In this document: piece after piece, positions 1 to 6,338 of the stretch
How the letters are laid out: the number at the start of each line of letters is the position of its first letter
Position numbering within the stretch: the stretch's first letter is position 1
Origin: Tectiglobus sp963922535
Lineage (GTDB): Bacteria; Pseudomonadota; Alphaproteobacteria; Rhizobiales; Hyphomicrobiaceae
DNA length: 6,338 nucleotides
Direction of reading: 5' to 3'
Assembly (NCBI GenBank): GCA_963922535.1
Contig: CAWUIN010000137.1
Coordinates: 1-6,338, forward strand
Program-made: the position numbers and the translations under genes
Notes under the pieces: generated by a model
Seen by the model: the letters and a program-made list of their open reading frames with translations, nothing else
Told to the model about the DNA's origin: nothing
Databases searched by the model: none

Positions 1-29
1 CTAGGCAATAAGATAGACGGCTGACACAT
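1..29 (-). CDS. Possible start of a gene running off the left edge
   Basis: On the minus strand, a purine-rich Shine-Dalgarno-like sequence (AGAGGA, positions 42 to 37) lies seven bases before an ATG at 29-27. The frame from this ATG reads MCQPSILLP and stays open to the end of the window. A competing ATG at 33-31, only three bases after the same motif, would give a ten-residue peptide ending in a TAG at positions 3-1; its spacing is poorer. If real, the gene follows the 63-residue coiled-coil gene by about 33 bases in the same direction and could be cotranscribed with it. Nine residues are too few to assign a family. The spacing supports the call, but the short open length gives little coding evidence. 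Confidence 0.22.
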
Positions 30-62
30 CCATGCTTCCTCTTATGCCAGAAGATCTTGAAT

Positions 63-254
63 TTATTTTTTCTCGTCAAGGAGTTCAGCGATGGCGCGCG
101 GAAGAGCATCCATCCGATCTTTAAGGCTTGCAACGTCCATCTTTAAGACAGCAATATCGCGGTCAACGCGGTCGAACCTTATGTTGACTAGATGTGGAAT
201 ATCTTCGTAAACCTCTTCAAGATCCGTAACTCGTTCTTCAAGCGTTTTAGCCAT
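63..254 (-). CDS. Small charged, probable coiled-coil protein of unknown function (63 aa)
   Basis: This is a complete short frame with an ATG start at 254-252 and a TAA stop. A weak purine-rich stretch (GAGAGAGA) upstream of the ATG can serve as ribosome binding site. The protein is very rich in Asp, Glu, Arg and Lys, with hydrophobic residues at roughly heptad spacing: residues 5-19 (LEERVTDLEEVYEDI) and again about 25-48 (IRFDRVDRDIAVLKMDVASL). This suggests two helices that form a coiled coil. The C-terminal part, LPRAIAELLDEKK, is a short amphipathic tail of a type I associate with small hypothetical proteins of alphaproteobacteria. There is no signal peptide, membrane segment or Cys/His metal site, so it is probably a cytosolic oligomer. 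It stands alone between AT-rich non-coding DNA and the left edge, downstream of gpmI. No function can be assigned; a SlyX-like or phage-scaffold-like role would be speculation. Confidence 0.68.
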   Translation of the reverse strand: MAKTLEERVTDLEEVYEDIPHLVNIRFDRVDRDIAVLKMDVASLKDRMDALPRAIAELLDEKK

Positions 255-320
255 AGTGTCTCTCTCTTAGATTTTATCAGTTTTGGTTCACACGCAGATA
301 ACCACTTATAATAAGCCTAA

Positions 321-351
321 ATAGTAGCGCGAAAATACAATAAATTTTCAA
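321..351 (-). promoter_or_regulatory. Weak candidate sigma-70 promoter for the 63-aa gene
   Basis: The gap at 255-500 is clearly more AT-rich than its flanks and contains no gene. Reading leftward, TTGAAA (351-346, five of six matches to TTGACA) is followed after 19 bases by TACTAT (326-321, four of six matches to TATAAT). The long spacer and imperfect -10 make this a weak call. It would leave a leader of about 60 bases before the ATG at 254. A perfect TATAAT also occurs at 307-312 on the plus strand, but it has no good -35 and no plus-strand gene to serve. Confidence 0.22.
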
Positions 352-500
352 CTCAAAATTTTATATTTCGTGGAGACTTCTTTCAGGGCACCTAGCGACC
401 TTATCGCTGTTACGATGTGCAATTTTGTGGTTCTGAAAATTCACCCTCACAGTACCCTATCCGGCTGAACTGCGTAACAACCTCAAGAGAAGGCAGATTT

Positions 501-2084
501 TTAACCGGTTTTGGTATCCTGTGGCAGGAAAGCCATTTGAACGAGCGATTTTCCTGTCATTTCTTGCGGCAAGCCAAGCCCCATAAGGCTTAATATTGTT
601 GGCGCGACGTCGGCCAGGAGACCATTACTAATCTGTTGCTCAACCTGTTGGTAATTGATCAGGACGATGGGCACAGGGTTGAGCGTGTGTGCCGTATGCC
701 GGATACAGGCCTGGCGGTCAAACATAGTTTCGCAGTTGCCGTGATCTGCAACTATAAGCATGATGCCGTTTGTGGCCTGAACTGCTTCTTCAAGCCTGCC
801 AATACAGGTATCAACGCACTCAACGGCCTTGATAGCAGCCTGCAAATCACCGGTATGGCCGACCATGTCGCCGTTTGCATAGTTGATGATCAGTAAATCG
901 AACTTGCCAGATGTGAGCTGTTTGATGAATCCGTCGGTCAGCTCAGGTGCGGACATTTCTGGTTTAATATCGTAGGTTGCAACTTTGGGAGATGGTACAA
1001 GAAGGCGCTCTTCGCCAGCATTGGGTTTTTCGTGCCCGCCATTCAAAAAATACGTGACGTGTGGGTATTTTTCGGTTTCCGCCGCCCGCAGTTGCCTGAG
1101 ACCTGCCTTTGCAACCACTTCGCCGAGGGTGTTGGAAATATGTTCGGGTAGGAATATTGCCTGGCACAATTCAGAAAGACGATCCGAATACGCCACCATA
1201 CCAAGTGCTGCTGCCAGTGACACCATTTGGCCCCGCTGAAATTCATTGAACCCCGGCTCCAGGATGGCGCTTAGCAACTCGCGGACGCGATCAGAGCGGA
1301 AATTGGCACAAAGCAATCCATCACCGTCTTGCATGCCATTATAATCCACATGGCGCGCAGGCGTAATAAATTCATCCATTATGCCATTTACATATGCAGC
1401 ATTAATGACATCGCACGGGTGTGTAAAAATCATACCAGAGCCTGAGACGATAAGATCGTAGGCGCGCTGAACACGGTCCCATCTGTTGTCGCGATCCATA
1501 GCAAAGTAGCGCCCGCAAACAGTCGAAATACAAATATTGTCATGAGAGGCAACCGCTTGCTCCAGCCGCTTTATATGGTCAACAGCACTTTGCGGAGCGG
1601 TATCGCGGCCGTCAGTGATAGCGTGAATATGAACCGGCACACCACCTGCTGCTATCATCTTTGCCAGAACGGCAATATGATCCTGATGCGCGTGAACACC
1701 GCCAGGCGAAACAAGGCCAACGAGATGACAGGCGCCCCCTGATGCTACAAGTGTTGCAATAAAATTATTCAGGGCGCAGGAAGCAGCAAGACTGCCGTCT
1801 TTAATAGCCTGGTTGATGCGCGGCAGATCCTGCCAGATTACTCTGCCAGCTCCCAGGTTAAGATGGCCGACTTCCGAATTACCCATCTGTCCCTGCGGAA
1901 GACCTACGTTTTCACCTGAGCATTCAAGCTGCGCCATTGGCCAGGTACCGGTTATGCGGTCCCAGTTTGGTGTCGATCCCAGAGCAATCGCATTGTCAGT
2001 ATGGTCGTTGCGTAGCCCCCAGCCATCCAGGATGCACAACACAAGGGGCCTTTGAATGCCAGATTTTTGGCGAGGTTTGGTCAT
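501..2084 (-). CDS. gpmI: 2,3-bisphosphoglycerate-independent phosphoglycerate mutase
   Basis: This enzyme interconverts 3-phosphoglycerate and 2-phosphoglycerate in cytosolic glycolysis and gluconeogenesis, using a two-metal (usually Mn) site and a phosphoserine intermediate. The 527-residue chain, numbered from the ATG at 2084-2082, is the family's usual size and carries all its signatures. They are LDGWG with metal ligand D20, QMGNSEVGH with catalytic S70, GGVHAH with H131, DGRDT at 158-162, GRY and MDRD with R192 and R198, NFRSDR with R263 and R266, K339 in EKYPHVTYF, NGDMVGH with D406 and H410, ADHG with D447 and H448, and HTAHT with H466. This is the alkaline-phosphatase-superfamily phosphatase fold with the inserted transferase domain. 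The frame extends eight codons further to a TTG at 2108-2106, which has no Shine-Dalgarno. The ATG has a weak GGA ten bases upstream and places LVLCILDGWG near the N-terminus as usual, so I prefer it. No truncation or frameshift is visible, and no convincing terminator follows the TAA. Confidence 0.97.
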   Translation of the reverse strand: MTKPRQKSGIQRPLVLCILDGWGLRNDHTDNAIALGSTPNWDRITGTWPMAQLECSGENVGLPQGQMGNSEVGHLNLGAGRVIWQDLPRINQAIKDGSLAASCALNNFIATLVASGGACHLVGLVSPGGVHAHQDHIAVLAKMIAAGGVPVHIHAITDGRDTAPQSAVDHIKRLEQAVASHDNICISTVCGRYFAMDRDNRWDRVQRAYDLIVSGSGMIFTHPCDVINAAYVNGIMDEFITPARHVDYNGMQDGDGLLCANFRSDRVRELLSAILEPGFNEFQRGQMVSLAAALGMVAYSDRLSELCQAIFLPEHISNTLGEVVAKAGLRQLRAAETEKYPHVTYFLNGGHEKPNAGEERLLVPSPKVATYDIKPEMSAPELTDGFIKQLTSGKFDLLIINYANGDMVGHTGDLQAAIKAVECVDTCIGRLEEAVQATNGIMLIVADHGNCETMFDRQACIRHTAHTLNPVPIVLINYQQVEQQISNGLLADVAPTILSLMGLGLPQEMTGKSLVQMAFLPQDTKTG

Positions 2085-2113
2085 GTTTAAACTATCCAGA
2101 TATGTCAATCAAC

Positions 2114-2145
2114 CAGGGTATCTGAGATCAGGGTTGGATATCCTG
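2114..2145. promoter_or_regulatory. Imperfect hairpin in the putative gpmI leader
   Basis: CAGGGTATC (2114-2122) and GATATCCTG (2137-2145) are inverted copies that match at eight of nine positions, separated by 14 bases. In the gpmI transcript the odd pair would be A-C; in the opposite strand it would be a G-U wobble. The hairpin would sit about 30 bases upstream of the preferred ATG and just before the TTG alternative. It has no following T tract, so it is not a terminator. It could be a chance dyad, a leader structure or a protein-binding site. Confidence 0.2.
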
Positions 2146-2172
2146 CAGTCAGCTGTTTTGCAAAGATCAAAT

Positions 2173-2181
2173 TTTATACCA
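2173..2181 (-). promoter_or_regulatory. gpmI: Candidate extended -10 promoter for gpmI
   Basis: Reading leftward, TGGTATAAA (2181 to 2173) matches the extended -10 pattern TGnTATAAT with only the last base different. No good TTGACA-like -35 lies 16-18 bases upstream, which fits an extended -10 promoter but also weakens the call. Transcription would begin near 2166, giving a leader of roughly 80 bases before the ATG at 2084. It is the best promoter-like sequence between the two large genes. Confidence 0.33.
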
Positions 2182-2286
2182 TGATTAAGAGTGTCTTATA
2201 TGAGCCCTAAGCCTTATTGACGTTCCAAGCGTGATAGCCAGGCAGATTATTTCGTCAAGTGTTTGGGAAGCCGATTGGATTTTTCC

Positions 2287-2338
2287 TGCCTCCGCGGAGG
2301 CATTTGCGGGACGCTACGCCAGCCTTGCTCACGCAAAT
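2287..2338. repeat. Composite palindromic element (perfect 16-base palindrome plus adjoining hairpin)
   Basis: Bases 2287-2302 (TGCCTCCGCGGAGGCA) are a perfect 16-base palindrome. Its last base overlaps a second inverted repeat, ATTTGCG at 2302-2308 with CGCAAAT at 2332-2338, enclosing a 23-base GC-rich loop. The block is more GC-rich than the surrounding intergenic DNA, and several frames through it stay open without a proper start. Both features are typical of dispersed palindromic intergenic elements (REP, ERIC or Rickettsia palindromic element style), but a second copy does not occur in this window. It is not a clear terminator: the palindrome is not followed by a T run on either strand; the T run at 2280-2284 precedes it on the plus strand. 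The true ends may extend to about 2275 and 2380. Confidence 0.45.
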
Positions 2339-2536
2339 ACACCCTGCGCAGCAAAAAAATTCGACCCGCCGGCTTCGCGCTGTAATTGATGATACGGCCT
2401 GACGCTTATCTCCGTTGCAGGACGATTTCCTGACTACTGTGGTACAGTTTGTTTAACTCTAACACAGACGCAGGGTGTAAATCACCTCAACCTGTTTCCT
2501 GTGTAGTGAATTTCAACGGCGACTTAACTAACCCTG

Positions 2537-5500
2537 TCAATTTTCAGAAGGAAACGTTTCGGATGCCCAGCCTTGATCAATCTTGGGCTTTATTGATGGG
2601 CTTTTAAGATCCGAACTTTTAGCGGTTACGAATTTAGAGTCCGGGCAGGCAACCTTAAACACCTCCCGTAGTATGCCAGGGGTGACAGCCGATAATGGAT
2701 TAACCAGAACCTGCGGGCGCTGCATATTTCCACGAACTTCAAAGTTGACGCCGAAAATGCCTTCGCCTTTGGCGCCGGCTAAGAGATTACCGATGCCTGG
2801 GATTACGCCGATAACAGAACTGAGCCCCTGCAGCGGAATATACGTTCCGGCAACCTGCATCTCACGTTTTTCAAAATCTGCCTTGCCACACAAGACACCT
2901 CCATGTAGAGGCCCACGCAATTCAACATCTCGCATCACAAAGCGACCGCTGCCGACAACAAAGGGGAGCCGCATCCAATCAAACTGAATAATTTCCCGTC
3001 CCGCATCCGCATCCTTTTGTCTTGCCTGACGGCGTGTATTGAGAACTTCCGAAACAATCTGATCTCCCAGTACGTTGAAGCGACGCACGGCCAGCAAACC
3101 ACGCCGGCCTCCGGATTTCGTACTTTCAAGATCAATGATTGACTGCAAGTCGCCGCTACGCACGTTGGGATAAAAACCAACCAGTTTAAAAGTTTGGCCG
3201 GCATCATTTGATGTGACAACAAGCTGGCGTACATCGTTCTGCCGCCTGACAGTGGCGCGCAAATTATTGTTGTCCTGGAATTTTCCGTAAGCACTCAGAG
3301 CTGTTATTTTGCCATTACGCTTCGATAAATCCAACCGCAGATCCCGTAGGGTTGTATCCCAATAGCCAAGGACGTTATCAATTTGTACATCCAGGTCAAG
3401 CCCTGGGTCAGATGTAACATCTGTACTGTCTTGAGAGTTTCCAGGCGAAAACATTGCACGGAAAAAGTCCCGTCCTTCAAAAGATTTTCCACGAACAGAC
3501 ACACGCCAGATGTTGTCCTCGCGTCGTTCACCTTTAATTTTGAGGCGCGTGACAACATCGATCGCAAAATCTGAGATATCAAACGCAGCCAGTTTCCCTT
3601 GCGGATTTATTTGCGCGCTACCCTTAGCCGCCATGGTGTCGCCATCAATACGTAAATTAGTAAGGTGCCAACCGTCATTACGATCCCCTTCAATATCGAA
3701 ATCCAAGAATGTCTTACGCCCAATTGGTTTTTCCAATGCGAGACTTTCAACTTGTAAGGCAGCTTTCGTCACATCTATTCGAACGTGTGCCAGCGGAATG
3801 CCGGTGACTTGTTGTTCGTACAGCCCCGTCATGGTTGCATTAATTTCAACCGGCCCCTTTATGATATGATTGATATTCAGCCCCAACGAATTGCGGTCAG
3901 CATCGTCAAGTATCGCTCGAAGCGTCAATGGCGATGCCGTCTGGGCTTCATTACCTAAGCCTTTGCGCCATCCGATTGTGACAGGGACGCCTCTGACCAA
4001 CATTTCCCCGCGGGCAAGCACGTTATCGTCGGTTATGTCGATTATGATATTAGAACCTTCGATGCCGAGTGCCTGCCACACACCTTTGGCGCGCCCGTCC
4101 ACAATGCGGACCAGTCCTGTCAGTTGTGCAGATGGCGCTATGCCAGCAGCGCGTTCCAAAGGCACGATAACCTGGAAATTACCGCTTACCTTGCCTGAAA
4201 AACTTTCATGCAGTTTGCTGAGCGCTGTTGTATCCCCAATGTCAAGTTTATGAATTATTTCAATGCTTTTATCTAGCTCTCCGTTCACTTTAAAGGTTGC
4301 CTGACCATCGAGGTCGGGGGAAAAAATATTTTTGATGTCGAAATTGAGATCTGAAATGAGCATTGTGCTATCTTCTGCCTGCGCAAAAGCAGATTGAGGA
4401 ATGCGTACATTGAAATCATTGTCTTTAAATGAAATTTCAGCTTGCGGCGCATATATTGGCGGCAATTTGTCATCGACGCTGAGGCGGACATCGGCAAGGT
4501 CGGCTTTAACGGTGACTGCATAATCTGTTGTCGTCTCTGCTCCAGACTGAGCTGGGGTACGCAGGCGCATGTCAAATGTTCCGCCGCGCAGTTGACCTGC
4601 CATAATATTCTTTGCCGTCCACGCGCGCGCTTTCACGGCTAAGTAATTAGGCCAGTAAGCAAGTATATTTTGGACTGCCATCGGGCCGAATCGGCCGTTG
4701 ATCGAATATCCCGGTGTGCTGCCTGTATATATGACGCCATCCATGACCAGGCTACCGTCGTCTGTCTCCACCATAAACTGGTCGAGATTGACGATGCCTT
4801 GAGTTGGCAAAAGTGTTCCATTGACGTTTAAGCGCTCAAGCTTAACGAACGCACCATCGCCGGTTGTGGCAAAACGGCCGTCTGTCGCCTGCAGCTGGAA
4901 GTCCCAAGCCGATACCGCGGAACCAACTATTCTCTGCTTCAGGAGACCATTGAGTGTGATGCTGCTCTGCGCCCAATTCAATGTTGCCGTTTCAATGCTG
5001 ATCTGGTCTTGACTGCGGCGATAGAACAGACGAACGCGGCCGGAGTTCAAAGTTGCGCGACGCTCAGCTAATTGGGGCACCTGGATTTCACCAGCACCAA
5101 GAGAGACGTCAAACACGCCGGCCAGCACCTGGCCCTGTGACGATAAGACAAAATCAGCTTTGGCAGAAATAGGAAAACGAAATTGATCGAGAGCCTTTAG
5201 TTTTGGCACCGCATCAGCGATCGCCTGTGGGTAAAGATCCTGAACAACGGCCGTTAACCGTACCTGATTTTTATCGTGTGCATCTTCAACCCTGAGCCCA
5301 ACTCTCCAGGTGCCGTGCCTGGAGGCGACGGCAATATTGCCTGACAACACCGAGCGCAAATCGGAATGCGCTAAATTAAAATTAGCCGTCGGCACGCGCA
5401 ATGCTCTGCGGACACCATCATGATCAACGATCATCGTTGCATTTCTGAAGCCGATGCGATCGAGGAAAGATGTGGCATTGCCTTGGCTGCGGGCACGCTG

Positions 5501-6169
5501 AGCCAGGCTAGTTACGGTTTGCGCCAAATCGATGCGCCCGGTTGACGTTGCGAACGCAGGTGGCGAAGATACTTCCTGCGGTGCAGTTTGCAATTCGATC
5601 CTGGGGAGGATTTGCCCGGGGATGGAGGTGGAAGATGGGACCTGACGCCGTCTGCGCGCTGTGTCAATCGTTAGTGATAAGCCGTCGCCAGGTGTGTAAA
5701 ACATACGTATCTGGGGCTCGATTAATACGATTTGTGAGGGCGATATCCTACCCGTCAGTAAAGCTCTCTGGCTCAGTTCTACGGCTGCCAGTGGTGCAAA
5801 TGCTACCGACTTGCCGCTCTTATCGGTTAACCGTACGTCGGTAAGCCGAAATTCAAAGCTATGTTCCCGCAACACAACAACGGGTTGGCCAATATGAACT
5901 GTAAAATCTGGAAATTCTGAAGAGATGCTTTGTTCAATTGGCTCTTTCAAGAAAGCCAGTGAAATTGGTCCGTTTAACAGTCGTACGTAAAGTAAGCCCA
6001 AGCCTATTCCAAGCAGCAGAACAATTGGCGCAAGCACCATGAGGACCTGCATGCAAAGCCGGCCAATCGTGAAGCGGCGGTTATTGCTTTGCGCATGCGG
6101 AACATCGCTGAAGCGTTGTCTCCATCGAGATTTTTTAGCCGCATTATACAACGTAAGGCCTTTCTTCAC
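2537..6169 (-). CDS. AsmA/YhdP-like (DUF3971) envelope protein, 1210 aa
   Basis: This is a large inner-membrane-anchored periplasmic protein of the AsmA-like superfamily, which includes YhdP and TamB. Known members form long beta-strand grooves bridging the periplasm and are implicated in phospholipid transport to, and homeostasis of, the outer membrane. The first 38 residues are basic and cytosolic-looking. One membrane segment follows at about 39-62 (CMQVLMVLAPIVLLLGIGLG and onward), then a long beta-rich periplasmic region. The early block at about 65-155 (NGPISLAFLKEPIEQ; FRLTDVRLTDKSGK; GRISPSQIVLIEP) is typical of the family's N-terminus. The strongest evidence is the C-terminal signature at 1108-1172: GTYIPLQGLSSVIGVIPGIG, then GEGIFGVNFEVRG and VNPLSAVTPGILREVFK. 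A 38-residue Ser/Lys-rich tail follows. The start is uncertain: the frame opens with GTG at 6169-6167, which lacks a Shine-Dalgarno, whereas the TTG at 6151-6149 (codon 7) has AAGAAAGG seven bases upstream. The choice alters only six residues. The lipid-transport role is inferred from relatives. Confidence 0.9.
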   Translation of the reverse strand: MKKGLTLYNAAKKSRWRQRFSDVPHAQSNNRRFTIGRLCMQVLMVLAPIVLLLGIGLGLLYVRLLNGPISLAFLKEPIEQSISSEFPDFTVHIGQPVVVLREHSFEFRLTDVRLTDKSGKSVAFAPLAAVELSQRALLTGRISPSQIVLIEPQIRMFYTPGDGLSLTIDTARRRRQVPSSTSIPGQILPRIELQTAPQEVSSPPAFATSTGRIDLAQTVTSLAQRARSQGNATSFLDRIGFRNATMIVDHDGVRRALRVPTANFNLAHSDLRSVLSGNIAVASRHGTWRVGLRVEDAHDKNQVRLTAVVQDLYPQAIADAVPKLKALDQFRFPISAKADFVLSSQGQVLAGVFDVSLGAGEIQVPQLAERRATLNSGRVRLFYRRSQDQISIETATLNWAQSSITLNGLLKQRIVGSAVSAWDFQLQATDGRFATTGDGAFVKLERLNVNGTLLPTQGIVNLDQFMVETDDGSLVMDGVIYTGSTPGYSINGRFGPMAVQNILAYWPNYLAVKARAWTAKNIMAGQLRGGTFDMRLRTPAQSGAETTTDYAVTVKADLADVRLSVDDKLPPIYAPQAEISFKDNDFNVRIPQSAFAQAEDSTMLISDLNFDIKNIFSPDLDGQATFKVNGELDKSIEIIHKLDIGDTTALSKLHESFSGKVSGNFQVIVPLERAAGIAPSAQLTGLVRIVDGRAKGVWQALGIEGSNIIIDITDDNVLARGEMLVRGVPVTIGWRKGLGNEAQTASPLTLRAILDDADRNSLGLNINHIIKGPVEINATMTGLYEQQVTGIPLAHVRIDVTKAALQVESLALEKPIGRKTFLDFDIEGDRNDGWHLTNLRIDGDTMAAKGSAQINPQGKLAAFDISDFAIDVVTRLKIKGERREDNIWRVSVRGKSFEGRDFFRAMFSPGNSQDSTDVTSDPGLDLDVQIDNVLGYWDTTLRDLRLDLSKRNGKITALSAYGKFQDNNNLRATVRRQNDVRQLVVTSNDAGQTFKLVGFYPNVRSGDLQSIIDLESTKSGGRRGLLAVRRFNVLGDQIVSEVLNTRRQARQKDADAGREIIQFDWMRLPFVVGSGRFVMRDVELRGPLHGGVLCGKADFEKREMQVAGTYIPLQGLSSVIGVIPGIGNLLAGAKGEGIFGVNFEVRGNMQRPQVLVNPLSAVTPGILREVFKVACPDSKFVTAKSSDLKSPSIKPKIDQGWASETFPSEN

Positions 6170-6231
6170 TCTGGAGTAAAATAGAGCAGCGTGGAATGAT
6201 AATGCCGCACCGGTTAAGCCTGTGTTTTTAC

Positions 6232-6252
6232 ACGATCATTGCCGATAATCGT
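6232..6252. promoter_or_regulatory. Operator-like imperfect dyad upstream of the AsmA-like gene
   Basis: ACGAT (6232-6236) and ATCGT (6248-6252) are exact inverted copies. Symmetry continues partly through the 11-base centre, giving about 16 of 21 positions symmetric. The site lies about 63 bases upstream of the GTG start. A length near 21 bases with two five-base arms suits a dimeric regulator, but no matching regulator gene is in view and no clear -35/-10 pair lies beside it. It may be chance. Confidence 0.22.
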
Positions 6253-6338
6253 TTAGCAGTATTTCCTCGGAACATCGGCGTGAGTTGACAGACGATGCGA
6301 TTTCTTCGGGATCTGCTCGTATCGGGTTGGTATGTTAA

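Larger units (their letters stand above)
2109..2536. other. Non-coding gap between the AsmA-like gene and gpmI
   Basis: This 428-base stretch holds no credible gene. The longest frame worth noting is on the plus strand from a GTG at 2259 to a TGA ending at 2402 (47 codons), without a ribosome binding site and mostly made of the palindromic element. Other visible structures are the small hairpin ACTGT-GGT-ACAGT near 2436-2448, the inverted repeat CAGGA/TCCTG at 2418-2432, and an A7 run at 2353-2359. None forms a proper intrinsic terminator for the AsmA-like gene. The left part contains the putative gpmI promoter and leader. Confidence 0.6.

Noticed and set aside
399..413. Small hairpin AGCGA-CCTTA-TCGCT downstream of gpmI as a terminator
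   Set aside because: The stem is only five pairs and has no T run after it on either strand.
2353..2359. A7 run (T7 on the minus strand) as the terminator of the AsmA-like gene
   Set aside because: The preceding GC-rich bases, including GCCGGC, do not form a stem with a usable loop, so no intrinsic terminator is supported.
2259..2402. 47-codon plus-strand frame starting with GTG
   Set aside because: It has no ribosome binding site, its composition follows the palindromic element, and other frames through the same block are also open. It is more likely a by-product of the repeat.
2583..4253. Long open frames on the plus strand and alternate minus frames inside the AsmA-like gene (also within gpmI, such as 636-896)
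   Set aside because: They overlap strongly supported genes, show no family resemblance and have no proper start signals. They are shadows of the real coding frames.
6285..6290. Perfect TTGACA on the plus strand as a -35 box
   Set aside because: No TATAAT-like hexamer lies 16-19 bases downstream, and no supported plus-strand gene follows.
6295..6338. Plus-strand ATG reading MRFLRDLLVSGWYV to the right edge
   Set aside because: Only 14 codons are visible, with no clear Shine-Dalgarno at a suitable distance, and a stop lies just upstream in frame. A neighbouring frame also stays open to the final TAA. It cannot be told from chance.

Overview
The window looks like ordinary chromosomal DNA from an alphaproteobacterium of about 50% GC. 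This is inferred from the protein families and the style of the AsmA/YhdP-like protein; no rRNA or other taxonomic marker is present. All three well-supported genes lie on the minus strand, so the window is best read from right to left.

Layout in transcription order (right to left): (a) bases 6170-6338 carry no convincing gene, but hold an imperfect operator-like dyad upstream of the next gene. (b) Bases 2537-6169 encode a 1210-residue single-pass inner-membrane protein of the AsmA/YhdP (DUF3971) class, with the family's C-terminal signature. (c) Bases 2109-2536 are non-coding; they contain a perfect 16-base palindrome abutting a second hairpin, which resembles a dispersed palindromic repeat, and a possible extended -10 promoter for the next gene. 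(d) Bases 501-2084 encode a complete cofactor-independent phosphoglycerate mutase (gpmI) with every expected catalytic residue. (e) Bases 255-500 are AT-rich and non-coding. (f) Bases 63-254 encode a 63-residue charged, probably coiled-coil protein of unknown function. (g) At the left edge, a good Shine-Dalgarno sequence precedes an ATG whose frame stays open to the end of the window, a possible gene start.

The genes share a direction, but the gaps between them (about 450 and 246 bases) are too long to suggest one tight operon. gpmI serves central glycolysis/gluconeogenesis. The large protein probably works in envelope lipid transport or outer-membrane homeostasis. Nothing links the two functionally. 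I see no phage, insertion sequence, CRISPR array, tRNA, rRNA or defence genes, and no convincing new multi-gene system. The item most worth a second look is the palindromic intergenic element around 2287-2338.
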